From NCBI GenBank assembly GCA_035505915.1, contig DATJQI010000080.1, positions 28,146 to 92,145 on the forward strand: a stretch of 64,000 bases of DNA. Direction: 5' to 3'. A program made the translations under genes and the position numbers. Shown here piece after piece: positions 42,767 to 50,546 of the stretch. This DNA is from 40CM-2-70-7 sp035505915 (GTDB taxonomy: Bacteria > Gemmatimonadota > Gemmatimonadetes > Gemmatimonadales > GWC2-71-9). Numbering within the stretch: the stretch's first letter is position 1; each line of letters begins with the position of its first letter. Under the pieces are notes generated by a model. That model did no database searches, was not told where the DNA came from, and worked only from the letters and a program-made list of their open reading frames with translations.

Positions 42767-43518
42767 CGGCGCCGGCGGCCCCGGGCCGCGGGGCCGCCGT
42801 GGTCACGCGGGACCTGCGCCGAACCTTCGGCCCCCTTGTGGCCGTAGCTCACCTCTCTCTGGAGATCGCGTCGGGGGAGGTCTTCGGGCTGCTCGGGCCG
42901 AACGGCTCCGGCAAGACCACCACCATCCGCATGCTCTGCGGCTTGATCGAGCCCACCAGCGGCACCGCCGAGGTCGCGGGGATCGAGGTGACGCGCGCGC
43001 CCGAACAGGTACGGGACCGGATCGGATACATGTCCCAGCGATTCGGCCTGTACGAGGACCTTACGGTCGCCGAGAACCTCGACTTCTACGGCGAGGTCTA
43101 CGGGCTCCGGGGCGCGGCCCAGACGGTCCGATCCGGCGAGGTCGTGCGCTTTCTGGGATTGGGGAACCGGCTCGAGCAGCTCACCGGCCAGCTCTCCGGC
43201 GGCTGGCAGCAGCGGGTCGCGCTCGGCTGCGCACTGCTCCATCGCCCCACGGTGCTCTTTCTGGACGAGCCCACGGCCGGCGTGGACCCGGCGGCCCGTC
43301 GCAGCTTCTGGTCCGCCATCCGGGACATCGCGGCGTCCGGGACGACCGTCATCGTCACCACGCACTATATGGACGAGGCCGAGCGGTGCGGGCGGCTCGG
43401 GATGATGAGCGGCGGCCATCTGATCGCACTCGGCACTCCGGAGGAGGTCGCCCGTCAGGTCGGGGGCGGGAGCCTGGAGGACGCTTTCATCCGGCTGCAG
43501 GAGCGGGACGAGCCGTGA
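42763..43518 (+). CDS. ABC exporter ATP-binding protein
   Basis: A 251-residue ABC ATPase of the DrrA/YbhF type: Walker A LLGPNGSGKTTTIRMLCGLI, Q loop MSQRFGLYEDLTVAENLDFY, signature QLSGGWQQRVALGCALLHRP, Walker B VLFLDEPTAGVDP, and the H loop TTHYMDEAERC. It energises the ABC-2 permease encoded next for export of an unknown substrate. GTG start in a four-base overlap with the adaptor gene. Confidence 0.94.
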   Translation: MTAPAAPGRGAAVVTRDLRRTFGPLVAVAHLSLEIASGEVFGLLGPNGSGKTTTIRMLCGLIEPTSGTAEVAGIEVTRAPEQVRDRIGYMSQRFGLYEDLTVAENLDFYGEVYGLRGAAQTVRSGEVVRFLGLGNRLEQLTGQLSGGWQQRVALGCALLHRPTVLFLDEPTAGVDPAARRSFWSAIRDIAASGTTVIVTTHYMDEAERCGRLGMMSGGHLIALGTPEEVARQVGGGSLEDAFIRLQERDEP

Positions 43519-44627
43519 TGCGCCATCTGCGGCCCATGGTGCGGAAGGAGTTCATCCAAATGCGCCGGGACCGGCTCACGCTCGCGATCATGGTCGCGAT
43601 CCCGGTGGTGCAGCTCCTGCTGTTCGGGTACGCCATCCAGACGGACGTCCGCCACATCCCCACGGTCGTGTTCGACGACTCGCAGACTCCGGAAAGCCGG
43701 GATCTGATCGCCGCGTTCGAGAACACGGGGAACTTCGCGATCGTCGCGCGCCTGCTCAGCCGGGCCGCGGTCGACGACGCCATCGCGCGCGGCACCGCGC
43801 AGGCCGGCATCGTGATCCCCCACGACTACCCGCAGGCGCTCGCGAACGGCCGCACCGCCCCGGTCCAGGTGATCGTGGACGCGGAAGACCCGCTGTCGTC
43901 GCAATCGGCGCTCGCCGCGGCCGCGGGCGTGGGGGAAGTGGAGAACTTGAGCCTGCTGTCGGCGGCGGCGGGGCGGCGGGTGCTGCCGGTGGACGTCCGG
44001 GTGCGCCCCCGGTACAACCCCGGTCTCCGGAGCGCCGTCTTCATCGTGCCCGGCCTCGTGGGAGTGATTCTGACCCTCACGCTCGTCCTGGTCACGGCCA
44101 TGGCGATCGTCCGCGAACGGGAGCGCGGGACCCTCGAGCAGCTCATCGTCACGCCCATTACCCGCACCGAGCTGATGGTGGGGAAGATCACGCCGTACGT
44201 CGCGGTGGGGCTGGTCCAGATGACCACCGTCTTGTTCCTGGGCCGCCTGGTGTTCGCCGTGCCGCTCACGGGGAGCCTGATGCTGCTCTACGGGGTGACG
44301 CTGATCTTCATCGTCGCGAGCCTCTCGTTCGGGCTCTTCATCTCCACTCTGGTGAAGACGCAGGCGCAGGCGATCCAGGCGAGCTTCTTCTTCGTGCTCC
44401 CCAACATTCTGCTGTCGGGGTTCATGTTTCCCCGGGCGGCCATGCCCTTCGCGGCCCGGGCCATCGGGCTGCTGCTGCCGTTGACGTACTTCCTGAAGGT
44501 GCTCCGGGGAATCCTGCTGAAGGGCGTGGGCCTGGGGGCGCTCTGGCCCGACGTCGCCGCGTTGGCGGCGTTCGGCGGGTTGCTGATGTTCCTCGCCGTA
44601 CGCCGGTTCCACAAGACCCTCGACTAG
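43518..44627 (+). CDS. ABC-2 type permease (YhhJ/YbhR-like)
   Basis: A 369-residue ABC-2 membrane protein: a first helix (LTLAIMVAIPVVQLLLFGYA), a large extracytoplasmic domain, then five helices at the C-terminus (PGLVGVILTLTLVLVTAMAI, LMLLYGVTLIFIVASLSFGL, SFFFVLPNILLSGFMFPRAA, LAAFGGLLMFLAVRRF). AIVRERERGTLEQLIVTPIT is the family signature between helices. With the HlyD-like adaptor and ATPase it forms a three-part exporter, possibly using an outer-membrane TolC protein. It ends the block; the stop shares CTAG with the convergent GGDEF gene. Confidence 0.93.
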   Translation: MRHLRPMVRKEFIQMRRDRLTLAIMVAIPVVQLLLFGYAIQTDVRHIPTVVFDDSQTPESRDLIAAFENTGNFAIVARLLSRAAVDDAIARGTAQAGIVIPHDYPQALANGRTAPVQVIVDAEDPLSSQSALAAAAGVGEVENLSLLSAAAGRRVLPVDVRVRPRYNPGLRSAVFIVPGLVGVILTLTLVLVTAMAIVRERERGTLEQLIVTPITRTELMVGKITPYVAVGLVQMTTVLFLGRLVFAVPLTGSLMLLYGVTLIFIVASLSFGLFISTLVKTQAQAIQASFFFVLPNILLSGFMFPRAAMPFAARAIGLLLPLTYFLKVLRGILLKGVGLGALWPDVAALAAFGGLLMFLAVRRFHKTLD

Positions 44628-46042
44628 CCGAGGTCGGCGAGTCCGATCCGGTCGGGGCGCTGTTTCCCGTCCATCAAGGCCCCCTCGAGCAGGCGCAGGA
44701 GATCGGGCGACTTGAGCACGTCGGGGTGGGGATACGCGACGAGGCCCGCCGTGAGCGCCGGCGACCGCGCGGGTCCCAGGTGCGGGAACACGTGCGCGTC
44801 GACCACGCGGCGCAGCCGCTCCACGAAGCCGCGGGCCCCGGCGAGCTCGGTGCCCGGCAGGATGATGGCGAACTCGTCCCCGCCGTAGCGGGCCGCGAAG
44901 TCCGGCGCCCGGATCTCCCGCTGCAGCATGGCGCCCAGCTCCGCCAGCACTTGATCCCCCGCCGCCTGCCCCGACCGCTCGTTGATGGTGCGGAGCCCGT
45001 CCACGTCCAGCAGGGCCATCCCGAACACCAGCGAGTAACGGCGGGCCCGCTCGAATTCGTCCCGCAGCCGGCGATCGAGCGCGTCCAGCGAGCCGCACCC
45101 CGTGAGGGCGTCGGTGGTGCCGGCGGCCACCTGGCGGCGGTACATCGCGGAGCGCCGCTCTTCGTTCTCCAGCACGCGCGCCGCGGCCTGCGCGATGATG
45201 TTGGCGAAGTCCACGTCCCCGGGCTCGAGCTCGGGCTCACCCCGCTCGGTCCGCAGGAAGAACACGCCGGCGGCCCGCCCCTGGACGAACACCGGCAGGG
45301 CCGCGGAGGACCGGACGTTCACGTCCAGGCGCTGCTCCTCCCAATGCTGCCGGATGGCCGCGAACAGCGGGTGCTGGTAGACGTCCCCGACCAGCACGGG
45401 AGACCGGGTGCGCAGGGCTTCCTGGATCTCGGGATACCGCTTCAGCTCCACCGCCAGGTCCCGGATCGCCGGATTCTCGTAGACCGCGATGACCCGGCCC
45501 TGCTCGTCCGCGGGGCCGGTGAGCACGAACGAGCAGTGGGACAGCCCGAAGGCCTGCCCCACCCGCCGGACCAGGGTCTGGAAGACGTCCTCGGCCTTGA
45601 GGGACCCGGCGACTTCCTGGAAGATGTCGAAGAGGGTTTCGCGGGCCCGCAGCGCCTTGCGGGCGGTGAACAGGTCGGCGCGGCGGCGGGCGTCCACGGC
45701 CACCCGGGCCCCCAGCTCCGCGAGATCCACGGGCGGGCGGATGACGTCCACGGCGCCGGCGGCGAGCAGGGCGGCCGCGTCCACGGCCGTCCCGCCGGTC
45801 AAGAGGACCAGCACGGACGCGCCGTCGTAGCGGGGCGAGCGCACCAGATCGCGGACCCGGTCGATCAGGCCCGGCTCGTCCGGGGCGGCGCCGAGGATGA
45901 TGGCTCCCGGCGGCGCGTCCCGCGCGGCGAGCTCGCCGTCCGCGATGTGATATCCCGCCTGCACCAGGAGACGCTCCAGCCCATCGGGGCGGGCCCCGGG
46001 AGCGCCCAAGAGCAGCAGTCGCGACGCCTTCGATTCGGCCAC
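44624..46042 (-). CDS. Diguanylate cyclase with degenerate receiver and GAF domains
   Basis: A 472-residue three-domain protein. Residues 8-120 follow a receiver fold (SRLLLLGAPGARPDGLERLL; AGAVDVIRPPVDLAELGARV), but the strand that should end in the phosphoaccepting Asp reads GAIILGAAPDEP, so it is probably not phosphorylated. A GAF domain spans about 135-290 (ETLFDIFQEVAGSLKAEDVF onward). The GGDEF domain is C-terminal: GTTDALTGCGSLDALDRRLR, LLDVDGLRTINERSGQAAGD and the active-site loop YGGDEFAIILPGTE. No RxxD inhibitory site is evident. It should make cyclic di-GMP in response to a GAF ligand. Own promoter upstream. Confidence 0.9.
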   Translation of the reverse strand: MAESKASRLLLLGAPGARPDGLERLLVQAGYHIADGELAARDAPPGAIILGAAPDEPGLIDRVRDLVRSPRYDGASVLVLLTGGTAVDAAALLAAGAVDVIRPPVDLAELGARVAVDARRRADLFTARKALRARETLFDIFQEVAGSLKAEDVFQTLVRRVGQAFGLSHCSFVLTGPADEQGRVIAVYENPAIRDLAVELKRYPEIQEALRTRSPVLVGDVYQHPLFAAIRQHWEEQRLDVNVRSSAALPVFVQGRAAGVFFLRTERGEPELEPGDVDFANIIAQAAARVLENEERRSAMYRRQVAAGTTDALTGCGSLDALDRRLRDEFERARRYSLVFGMALLDVDGLRTINERSGQAAGDQVLAELGAMLQREIRAPDFAARYGGDEFAIILPGTELAGARGFVERLRRVVDAHVFPHLGPARSPALTAGLVAYPHPDVLKSPDLLRLLEGALMDGKQRPDRIGLADLG

Positions 46043-46071
46043 GGACCGAGTTCCCCGGAGAGCGTGGTCGC

Positions 46072-46100
46072 AAGGTATCGTTCTGCCGATGGCGAAACAA
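46072..46100 (-). promoter_or_regulatory. Promoter of the GGDEF gene
   Basis: TTGTTT (46100-46095) and TACCTT (46077-46072) on the minus strand are spaced by 17 bases, 29 bases before the ATG at 46042. The opposite strand carries the start region of pcm. Confidence 0.5.
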
Positions 46101-46114
46101 GCAGGACACGGCGG

Positions 46115-46786
46115 GTGAACCGTCCGGCGCCGGCGACGGCGGCCCAGCGGCGGCGAATGGTGCGCGAACAGATCGCGGCCCGCGGCATCCGGAACCGGCG
46201 CATTCTCTGGGCCATCGACCGGACGCCGCGGGAATGGTTCATTCCCGACGAATGGTCGGCCGAGGCGTATGCCGACGAGCCGCTGCCCCTGATCGGCGGC
46301 CAGACCATCTCGCAGCCGTACGTCGTCGCGCTGATGACGTCGCTCCTCGCCCCCGGCCGCCGGGACCGCGTGCTCGACGTCGGTACCGGCTCAGGCTACC
46401 AGACCGCCATCCTCGCCCGCCTCGCGGCGGAGGTCTATACCGTGGAGCGCATTCCCGAGCTCTTGGTCACCGCGGAGGCGCGCTTTGCGCGCCTGTCCCT
46501 CACCAACATTCAGACCCGCATCGCCGACGGCGCGCTCGGGTGGGCCGACGCCGCGCCGTTCGACGGCATTCTGGTCGCGGCCGCCGCGCCGCGGCCCCCC
46601 GCCCCGCTGCTCGGGCAGCTGGCGCCCGGCGGGCGCCTGGTGATTCCGATCGGCGGCCGCGCGGAGCAGGAGCTCACCGTGTTCCGCCGGGGAGCGGGCG
46701 GCGCGCTCGAATCCCGCACCGCGGGCGGCGTCCGGTTCGTGCCGCTCCTGTCCCCACTGGCCTTCGATCCGGAGACCCGACCGTGA
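46115..46786 (+). CDS. pcm: Protein-L-isoaspartate O-methyltransferase
   Basis: A 223-residue PCMT. RRRMVREQIAARGIRNRRIL opens the family, ADEPLPLIGGQTISQPYVVA is the conserved substrate-binding segment, VLDVGTGSGYQTAILARLA is motif I for S-adenosylmethionine, VYTVERIPELLVTAE the second, and APFDGILVAAAAPRPPAPLL and LAPGGRLVIPIGG complete the fold. It repairs isoaspartyl residues in aged proteins. The GTG start has AGGA nine bases upstream. The gene overlaps nfo in GTGA, linking protein and DNA repair in one transcript. Confidence 0.95.
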   Translation: MNRPAPATAAQRRRMVREQIAARGIRNRRILWAIDRTPREWFIPDEWSAEAYADEPLPLIGGQTISQPYVVALMTSLLAPGRRDRVLDVGTGSGYQTAILARLAAEVYTVERIPELLVTAEARFARLSLTNIQTRIADGALGWADAAPFDGILVAAAAPRPPAPLLGQLAPGGRLVIPIGGRAEQELTVFRRGAGGALESRTAGGVRFVPLLSPLAFDPETRP

Positions 46787-47631
46787 CGGTCGCCCTGCTC
46801 GGCGCGCACGTGTCCACCGAGGGCGGGGTGTCCACCGCGCCCGCCCGCGCCGCCGACGTGGGCGCCGCCGCCATCCAGCTCTTCACCAAGACGCCGAATC
46901 AATGGCGGGAGCCGCCCCTCATCCCCGAGGAGGTGGAGCGCTTCCGGGCGGAGATGCGGAAGCACGGCATCGCCGTGGCCGTGGCCCACGACAGCTACCT
47001 GATCAACCTCGCGTCGCCCGACGACAAGCTCCGCGCCCGCAGCCTCAAGTGTTTCAAGGGCGAGCTCGAACGCTGCCGCGCCTACGGCATCCCGTACGTC
47101 GTGTCCCATCCCGGCAACTACATGGACGATCACGACGCCGGGATGGCGCGCAACTCGGCCGGCTACGCCGCCGCCCTCGCCGACGTGGACGGCGACGTCG
47201 GCGTCCTGATCGAGGGGACGGCCGGCGCCGGAACGGCGCTCGGCCGGAGCTTCGAGGAGCTGCGCGACCTCCGCAACGGCATGCCGGCCGAGGTGCGCCC
47301 ACGGGTCGGGTTCTGCCTGGACACCGCGCACCTGCACGCGGCGGGATACGACGTGGTGGGAGACGTCCGAGCGGTGTTCGACGAGTTCGACCGGGTGGTG
47401 GGGCTCGATCTCCTGAAGTGTCTCCACCTCAACGATTCGAAGGCCGCCAAGGGGTCCCGGCTCGACCGCCACGAGTGGATCGGTGAGGGAACCATCGGGG
47501 AAGAGCCCTTCCGCCGCATTTTGCGAGACGCACGTTTCGAGAAAATCATTAAGATTATCGAGACGCCCAAGGGCGACGACCCGGTGGCCAACGACCGGCG
47601 GATGCTGGCCCGACTCCGGTCGTACGCTTGA
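46783..47631 (+). CDS. nfo: Endonuclease IV (apurinic/apyrimidinic)
   Basis: A 282-residue AP endonuclease with a TIM-barrel and trinuclear zinc site. LLGAHVSTEGGVSTAPARAA is the first motif, QLFTKTPNQWR the second, VSHPGNYMD (zinc His), EGTAGAGTALGRSFEEL (zinc Glu), FCLDTAHLHAAGYDV and CLHLNDSKAAKGSRLDRHEW followed by GEGTIGEEPF the usual C-terminal signatures; HRDRHE-type ligands are present as DRHEWIGEG. It incises abasic sites in base excision repair. It sits between pcm and the metal-efflux operon with 4-base coupling to pcm. Confidence 0.96.
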   Translation: MTVALLGAHVSTEGGVSTAPARAADVGAAAIQLFTKTPNQWREPPLIPEEVERFRAEMRKHGIAVAVAHDSYLINLASPDDKLRARSLKCFKGELERCRAYGIPYVVSHPGNYMDDHDAGMARNSAGYAAALADVDGDVGVLIEGTAGAGTALGRSFEELRDLRNGMPAEVRPRVGFCLDTAHLHAAGYDVVGDVRAVFDEFDRVVGLDLLKCLHLNDSKAAKGSRLDRHEWIGEGTIGEEPFRRILRDARFEKIIKIIETPKGDDPVANDRRMLARLRSYA

Positions 47632-47666
47632 ACGAACTCGCGGCGGCATTCGTACGGGAGAGCGTG

Positions 47667-48020
47667 ATGATCGGTCCGCGGACGCGTGAGGGCTGGCGCA
47701 AGCCCTCGGTGGCGGCCCTGCTCCTGGTGCTCCAGGCGCTCGGCTCGCCGTTGGCCGCGGTCGCCCACGCCCGGGAGCCGGGCGGCGTACCGACCGCCAT
47801 CGAAGCCCGGCACGTCGCCACCTGCACCGTGCTCCACAACGAGCTGACCTGCACACTGTGCCAGTACGCCGGGACGCTGGTCGTCACCCGGCCGACCGAG
47901 CCCCAGTCCGACCTCGGGCGAGTGGCGTCGATCGCGGTGGTGCCTGATACGCGGCGCCGCCCCGTCGACCGTCCCGCGCTCGGCACGTCCCCGCGCGCGC
48001 CGCCCGCGCCCCTCTCCTAG
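47667..48020 (+). CDS. Small exported CxxC protein preceding the metal-efflux operon
   Basis: A 117-residue protein with a signal peptide (REGWRKPSVAALLLVLQALG, cleavage near AVAHA). The mature part has ARHVATCTVLHNELTCTLCQ, containing a His, one Cys and a CxxC pair, and a Pro/Arg-rich disordered end. ATG 47667 has GGAG six bases upstream; a TTG at 47628 would overlap the nfo stop in TTGA and give 130 residues. Small Cys/His exported proteins before CusCBA-type genes can bind the metal that is exported, a role suggested here only by position. Confidence 0.6.
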   Translation: MIGPRTREGWRKPSVAALLLVLQALGSPLAAVAHAREPGGVPTAIEARHVATCTVLHNELTCTLCQYAGTLVVTRPTEPQSDLGRVASIAVVPDTRRRPVDRPALGTSPRAPPAPLS

Positions 48021-48036
48021 CCGTCCCCCGTTCATC

Positions 48037-48091
48037 GCGCGCCGCGCCGCGGTGCGGCGCGCCCACACGCGTCACGCTCCGGCTGGAGCGT
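48037..48091. other. Two tandem hairpins before the efflux outer-membrane gene
   Basis: A nine-base stem GCGCGCCGC/GCGGCGCGC (48037-48062, loop of eight) is followed by a seven-base stem ACGCTCC/GGAGCGT with a GGCT tetraloop (48074-48091). They occupy the 104-base gap 48021-48124 and could attenuate or protect the downstream message. No T-run is present. GAGG lies seven bases before the next ATG. Confidence 0.5.
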
Positions 48092-48124
48092 GGCCCGTGG
48101 CCCGTACCATCTGGAGGCTGTGGA

Positions 48125-49420
48125 ATGGTTACGCACCGGTACCTGGCTCTGGCCGCGATCGGAGCGGCCCTCGGAGCCTTCCCCGCGGCCGCGCAATCGA
48201 CTCCCGCGGCCCCGCCCGCGCTGACCCTCACGCGCCGGCAGGCGGTGGACAGCGCGCTGGCGCACAACCCGCAGATCGCCGTCGCGCGCGAACAGGTCGC
48301 CGAAGCGCGCGCGCAGGCGACCGAGACCGCCGCCTTCCCCGATCCCTCGCTGTCGGGGGACCTGACCGGACAGCAGAGCATCACGGGGTTCCGGACCAAC
48401 ACCGGGAGCGACATCGGCGTCGGGCTGGCCCTGCCCTTCCCCACCAAGTTCGTGCTCCTCAACCGTGTGGGAAACGCCGGCGCCGACGCGGCGGCCTTCA
48501 ACTACGATCAACTGCGGCAGCAGACGGCCTCGCAGACGGCCCAGGCCTACGACGCCCTGATCGTGACCCTGCGGCATCGCGCCGACCTGGAGATCGGCGA
48601 TTCCCTGGCGCACGACTTTCTGAAGAAGACTGAGGCCCGGTTCGCCGCCGGGACCGTTGCGCGTCTCGACGTCCTGAAAGCGCAGGTGGCGCTGGGACAG
48701 GCGGAGAACGATCTCCTCGCCAATCAACGCGACCTCGCCAACGCGCGCGCCGCGCTGAACCGCCTGATGGGACGGCCCCTCGGCTTCAGCATCGAGGCCG
48801 CGGACTCCCTCGCCGTGCCGCCCGATCTTCCGGCCCTCGACTCCCTGGTCCGCCTCGGCCTGCTGCGCCGCCCGGAGCTGCGGGGACTGGCCAGTCAGCG
48901 GCGGGGCGCCGGCGCCGCGACGGCGCTGGCCCAGCAGTACTGGCTTCCCGATCTGGATCTGTCCGTGGCGAAGAACATGAGCCAGGGCACGCCGGCCACT
49001 TATACCACCGGGATCGGGATCTCCCTTCCCCTCTTCTTCTGGAATCACCAGCGCGGCACGGTGGCCGAGTCCCGCCATCATGAGCGGGAGCTGCAGGCCG
49101 CGTACACCGATCTCGAGGCCCAGGTGGAGCAGGACGTGCGGGTGACGTACGCGACCGCCGCCACGGCCCTGGCGCAGGCGATCTACATCCGGGACCAGCT
49201 GCTGCCGGAAACGCGGCGGGCCTACGACATCGCCATCACGAGCTACGGTCTCGGCGGCTCCTCCGCGTTGGACGTCCTGGACGCCCGCGGGAGCCTGCTG
49301 GATGCGGAGAGCCAATACGCCGACGCCCTGGGCGCCGCCAACGACGCCCGCGCCGACCTCGAGCGGGCCGTGGCCGGCCCCTTTGACGCCGCTACCGCCG
49401 GAGTTCCCAATGTTCACTGA
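48125..49420 (+). CDS. TolC-like outer-membrane factor of an HME-RND system (CzcC/CusC type)
   Basis: A 431-residue outer-membrane channel with a signal peptide (YLALAAIGAALGAFPAAAQ; no lipobox Cys). TolC repeats are visible as LTRRQAVDSALAHNPQIAVA, KKTEARFAAGTVARLDVLKA, RLGLLRRPELRGLASQRRGA and TSYGLGGSSALDVLDARGSL. The GRY/AAGT helix-turn motifs match the CzcC branch. The start has a clear Shine-Dalgarno sequence. The end overlaps the adaptor gene by 11 bases. Confidence 0.93.
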   Translation: MVTHRYLALAAIGAALGAFPAAAQSTPAAPPALTLTRRQAVDSALAHNPQIAVAREQVAEARAQATETAAFPDPSLSGDLTGQQSITGFRTNTGSDIGVGLALPFPTKFVLLNRVGNAGADAAAFNYDQLRQQTASQTAQAYDALIVTLRHRADLEIGDSLAHDFLKKTEARFAAGTVARLDVLKAQVALGQAENDLLANQRDLANARAALNRLMGRPLGFSIEAADSLAVPPDLPALDSLVRLGLLRRPELRGLASQRRGAGAATALAQQYWLPDLDLSVAKNMSQGTPATYTTGIGISLPLFFWNHQRGTVAESRHHERELQAAYTDLEAQVEQDVRVTYATAATALAQAIYIRDQLLPETRRAYDIAITSYGLGGSSALDVLDARGSLLDAESQYADALGAANDARADLERAVAGPFDAATAGVPNVH

Positions 49421-50546
49421 CCGCCTGCTCCGCCCCGCCCGGCCGGCCGCCCTCGCGGCGGCCGCCCTGATCGCCGCGTGCGGGTCCCGTGCTCCCGCCG
49501 CGGATTCCCGGACCGCATTCGGGCTGACCGAAACCCAGCGGGCCCGGATTCACCTCGCGCCCGTGACCGCGACCAGCTTCCGCCCGTCCGTGGAAGTGAG
49601 CGGCACGGTCGCCTTCGACGGCGACCACTCGACCCAGGTGCTGGCGGCGATTTCCGGCCCGGTCAGCCGCATTCTGGTGGAACCGGGGGCCCAGGTGGAG
49701 GCCGGGCAGCCGCTGGCGTACGTGTCGTCGCCGGACTTCTCCGCCGACCTGGCCCAATACCGCAAGGCGCAGGTGGCCGCGGTGAACCTGACGCGCATCG
49801 CGGCCCGCGACTCCGCGCTCTTCGTGAATGACGCCCTGGCGCGCCAGGATCTGGAGCAAGCCCAGACCGACGCCGCCTCCGCGGTGGCGGACCGCGACGC
49901 CGCGCTCGATCAGATGCGGGCGATCGGGATGGACTCGGCCGGCATCGCCGCGATCCGTGAAAACCGGACCGCTTCCATTCCCCAGGGTGTGATCCGGGCC
50001 CCGCTCGCCGGCGAGGTCGTGGAGCGGCTCATCACACCCGGGCAGCTCTTGCAGGCGGGGCAGACGCCCTGCTTCACGGTGGCCCGGCTTTCGACGATGT
50101 GGGTGATGGCCAATGTGTTCGAGCAGGACCTCCCCGACGTGGCGCTCGGCGATCCGGCCGAGATCCAGCCGACCGGAGGGGGGCGGACCTTTCCGGGACG
50201 CGTGGACTACATCGGCGCGCTGGTGGATCCGAACACCCGGGCCACCGCCGTGCGCATCCTCACCGAGAATCCGGGTGTGGGACTGAAGCGGGACATGTAC
50301 GTACGCATCACCATTCACTCCCGCCGGGCCCGCACCGGCCTGCTGGTCCCCGTGTCCGCGGTCCTGCGGGACGCCGAGAACCTGCCCTTCGTGTTCGTGG
50401 CGCAGCCCGACAGCTCGTTCGCCCGGCGCACGGTGCGGCTGGGCAACCGCGTGGGCGACCAATTCGAGGTTTCGAGCGGCGTCGCGGCCGGCGATCAGGT
50501 GATCACCGAGGGCGGGCTGTTCCTCCAGTTCGCGGAGAACCAGTGA
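49410..50546 (+). CDS. HME-RND periplasmic adaptor lipoprotein (CzcB/CusB type)
   Basis: A 378-residue membrane-fusion protein. Lipobox: PAALAAAALIAACGS (Cys at about 24). EVSGTVAFDGDHSTQVLAAI begins the barrel, SGPVSRILVEPGAQVEAGQP and VIRAPLAGEVVERLITPGQL are the two halves of the lipoyl domain, between which lies an alpha hairpin (about 105-170). VANVFEQDLPDVALGDPAEI and VDYIGALVDPNTRATAVRIL are the second barrel; the C-terminal membrane-proximal domain ends VITEGGLFLQFAEN. The family-typical GDxV/VDPxTRT motifs support CzcB/CusB. No extra metal-binding Met or His N-terminus is visible. GGAG seven bases before ATG. Confidence 0.93.
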   Translation: MFTDRLLRPARPAALAAAALIAACGSRAPAADSRTAFGLTETQRARIHLAPVTATSFRPSVEVSGTVAFDGDHSTQVLAAISGPVSRILVEPGAQVEAGQPLAYVSSPDFSADLAQYRKAQVAAVNLTRIAARDSALFVNDALARQDLEQAQTDAASAVADRDAALDQMRAIGMDSAGIAAIRENRTASIPQGVIRAPLAGEVVERLITPGQLLQAGQTPCFTVARLSTMWVMANVFEQDLPDVALGDPAEIQPTGGGRTFPGRVDYIGALVDPNTRATAVRILTENPGVGLKRDMYVRITIHSRRARTGLLVPVSAVLRDAENLPFVFVAQPDSSFARRTVRLGNRVGDQFEVSSGVAAGDQVITEGGLFLQFAENQ

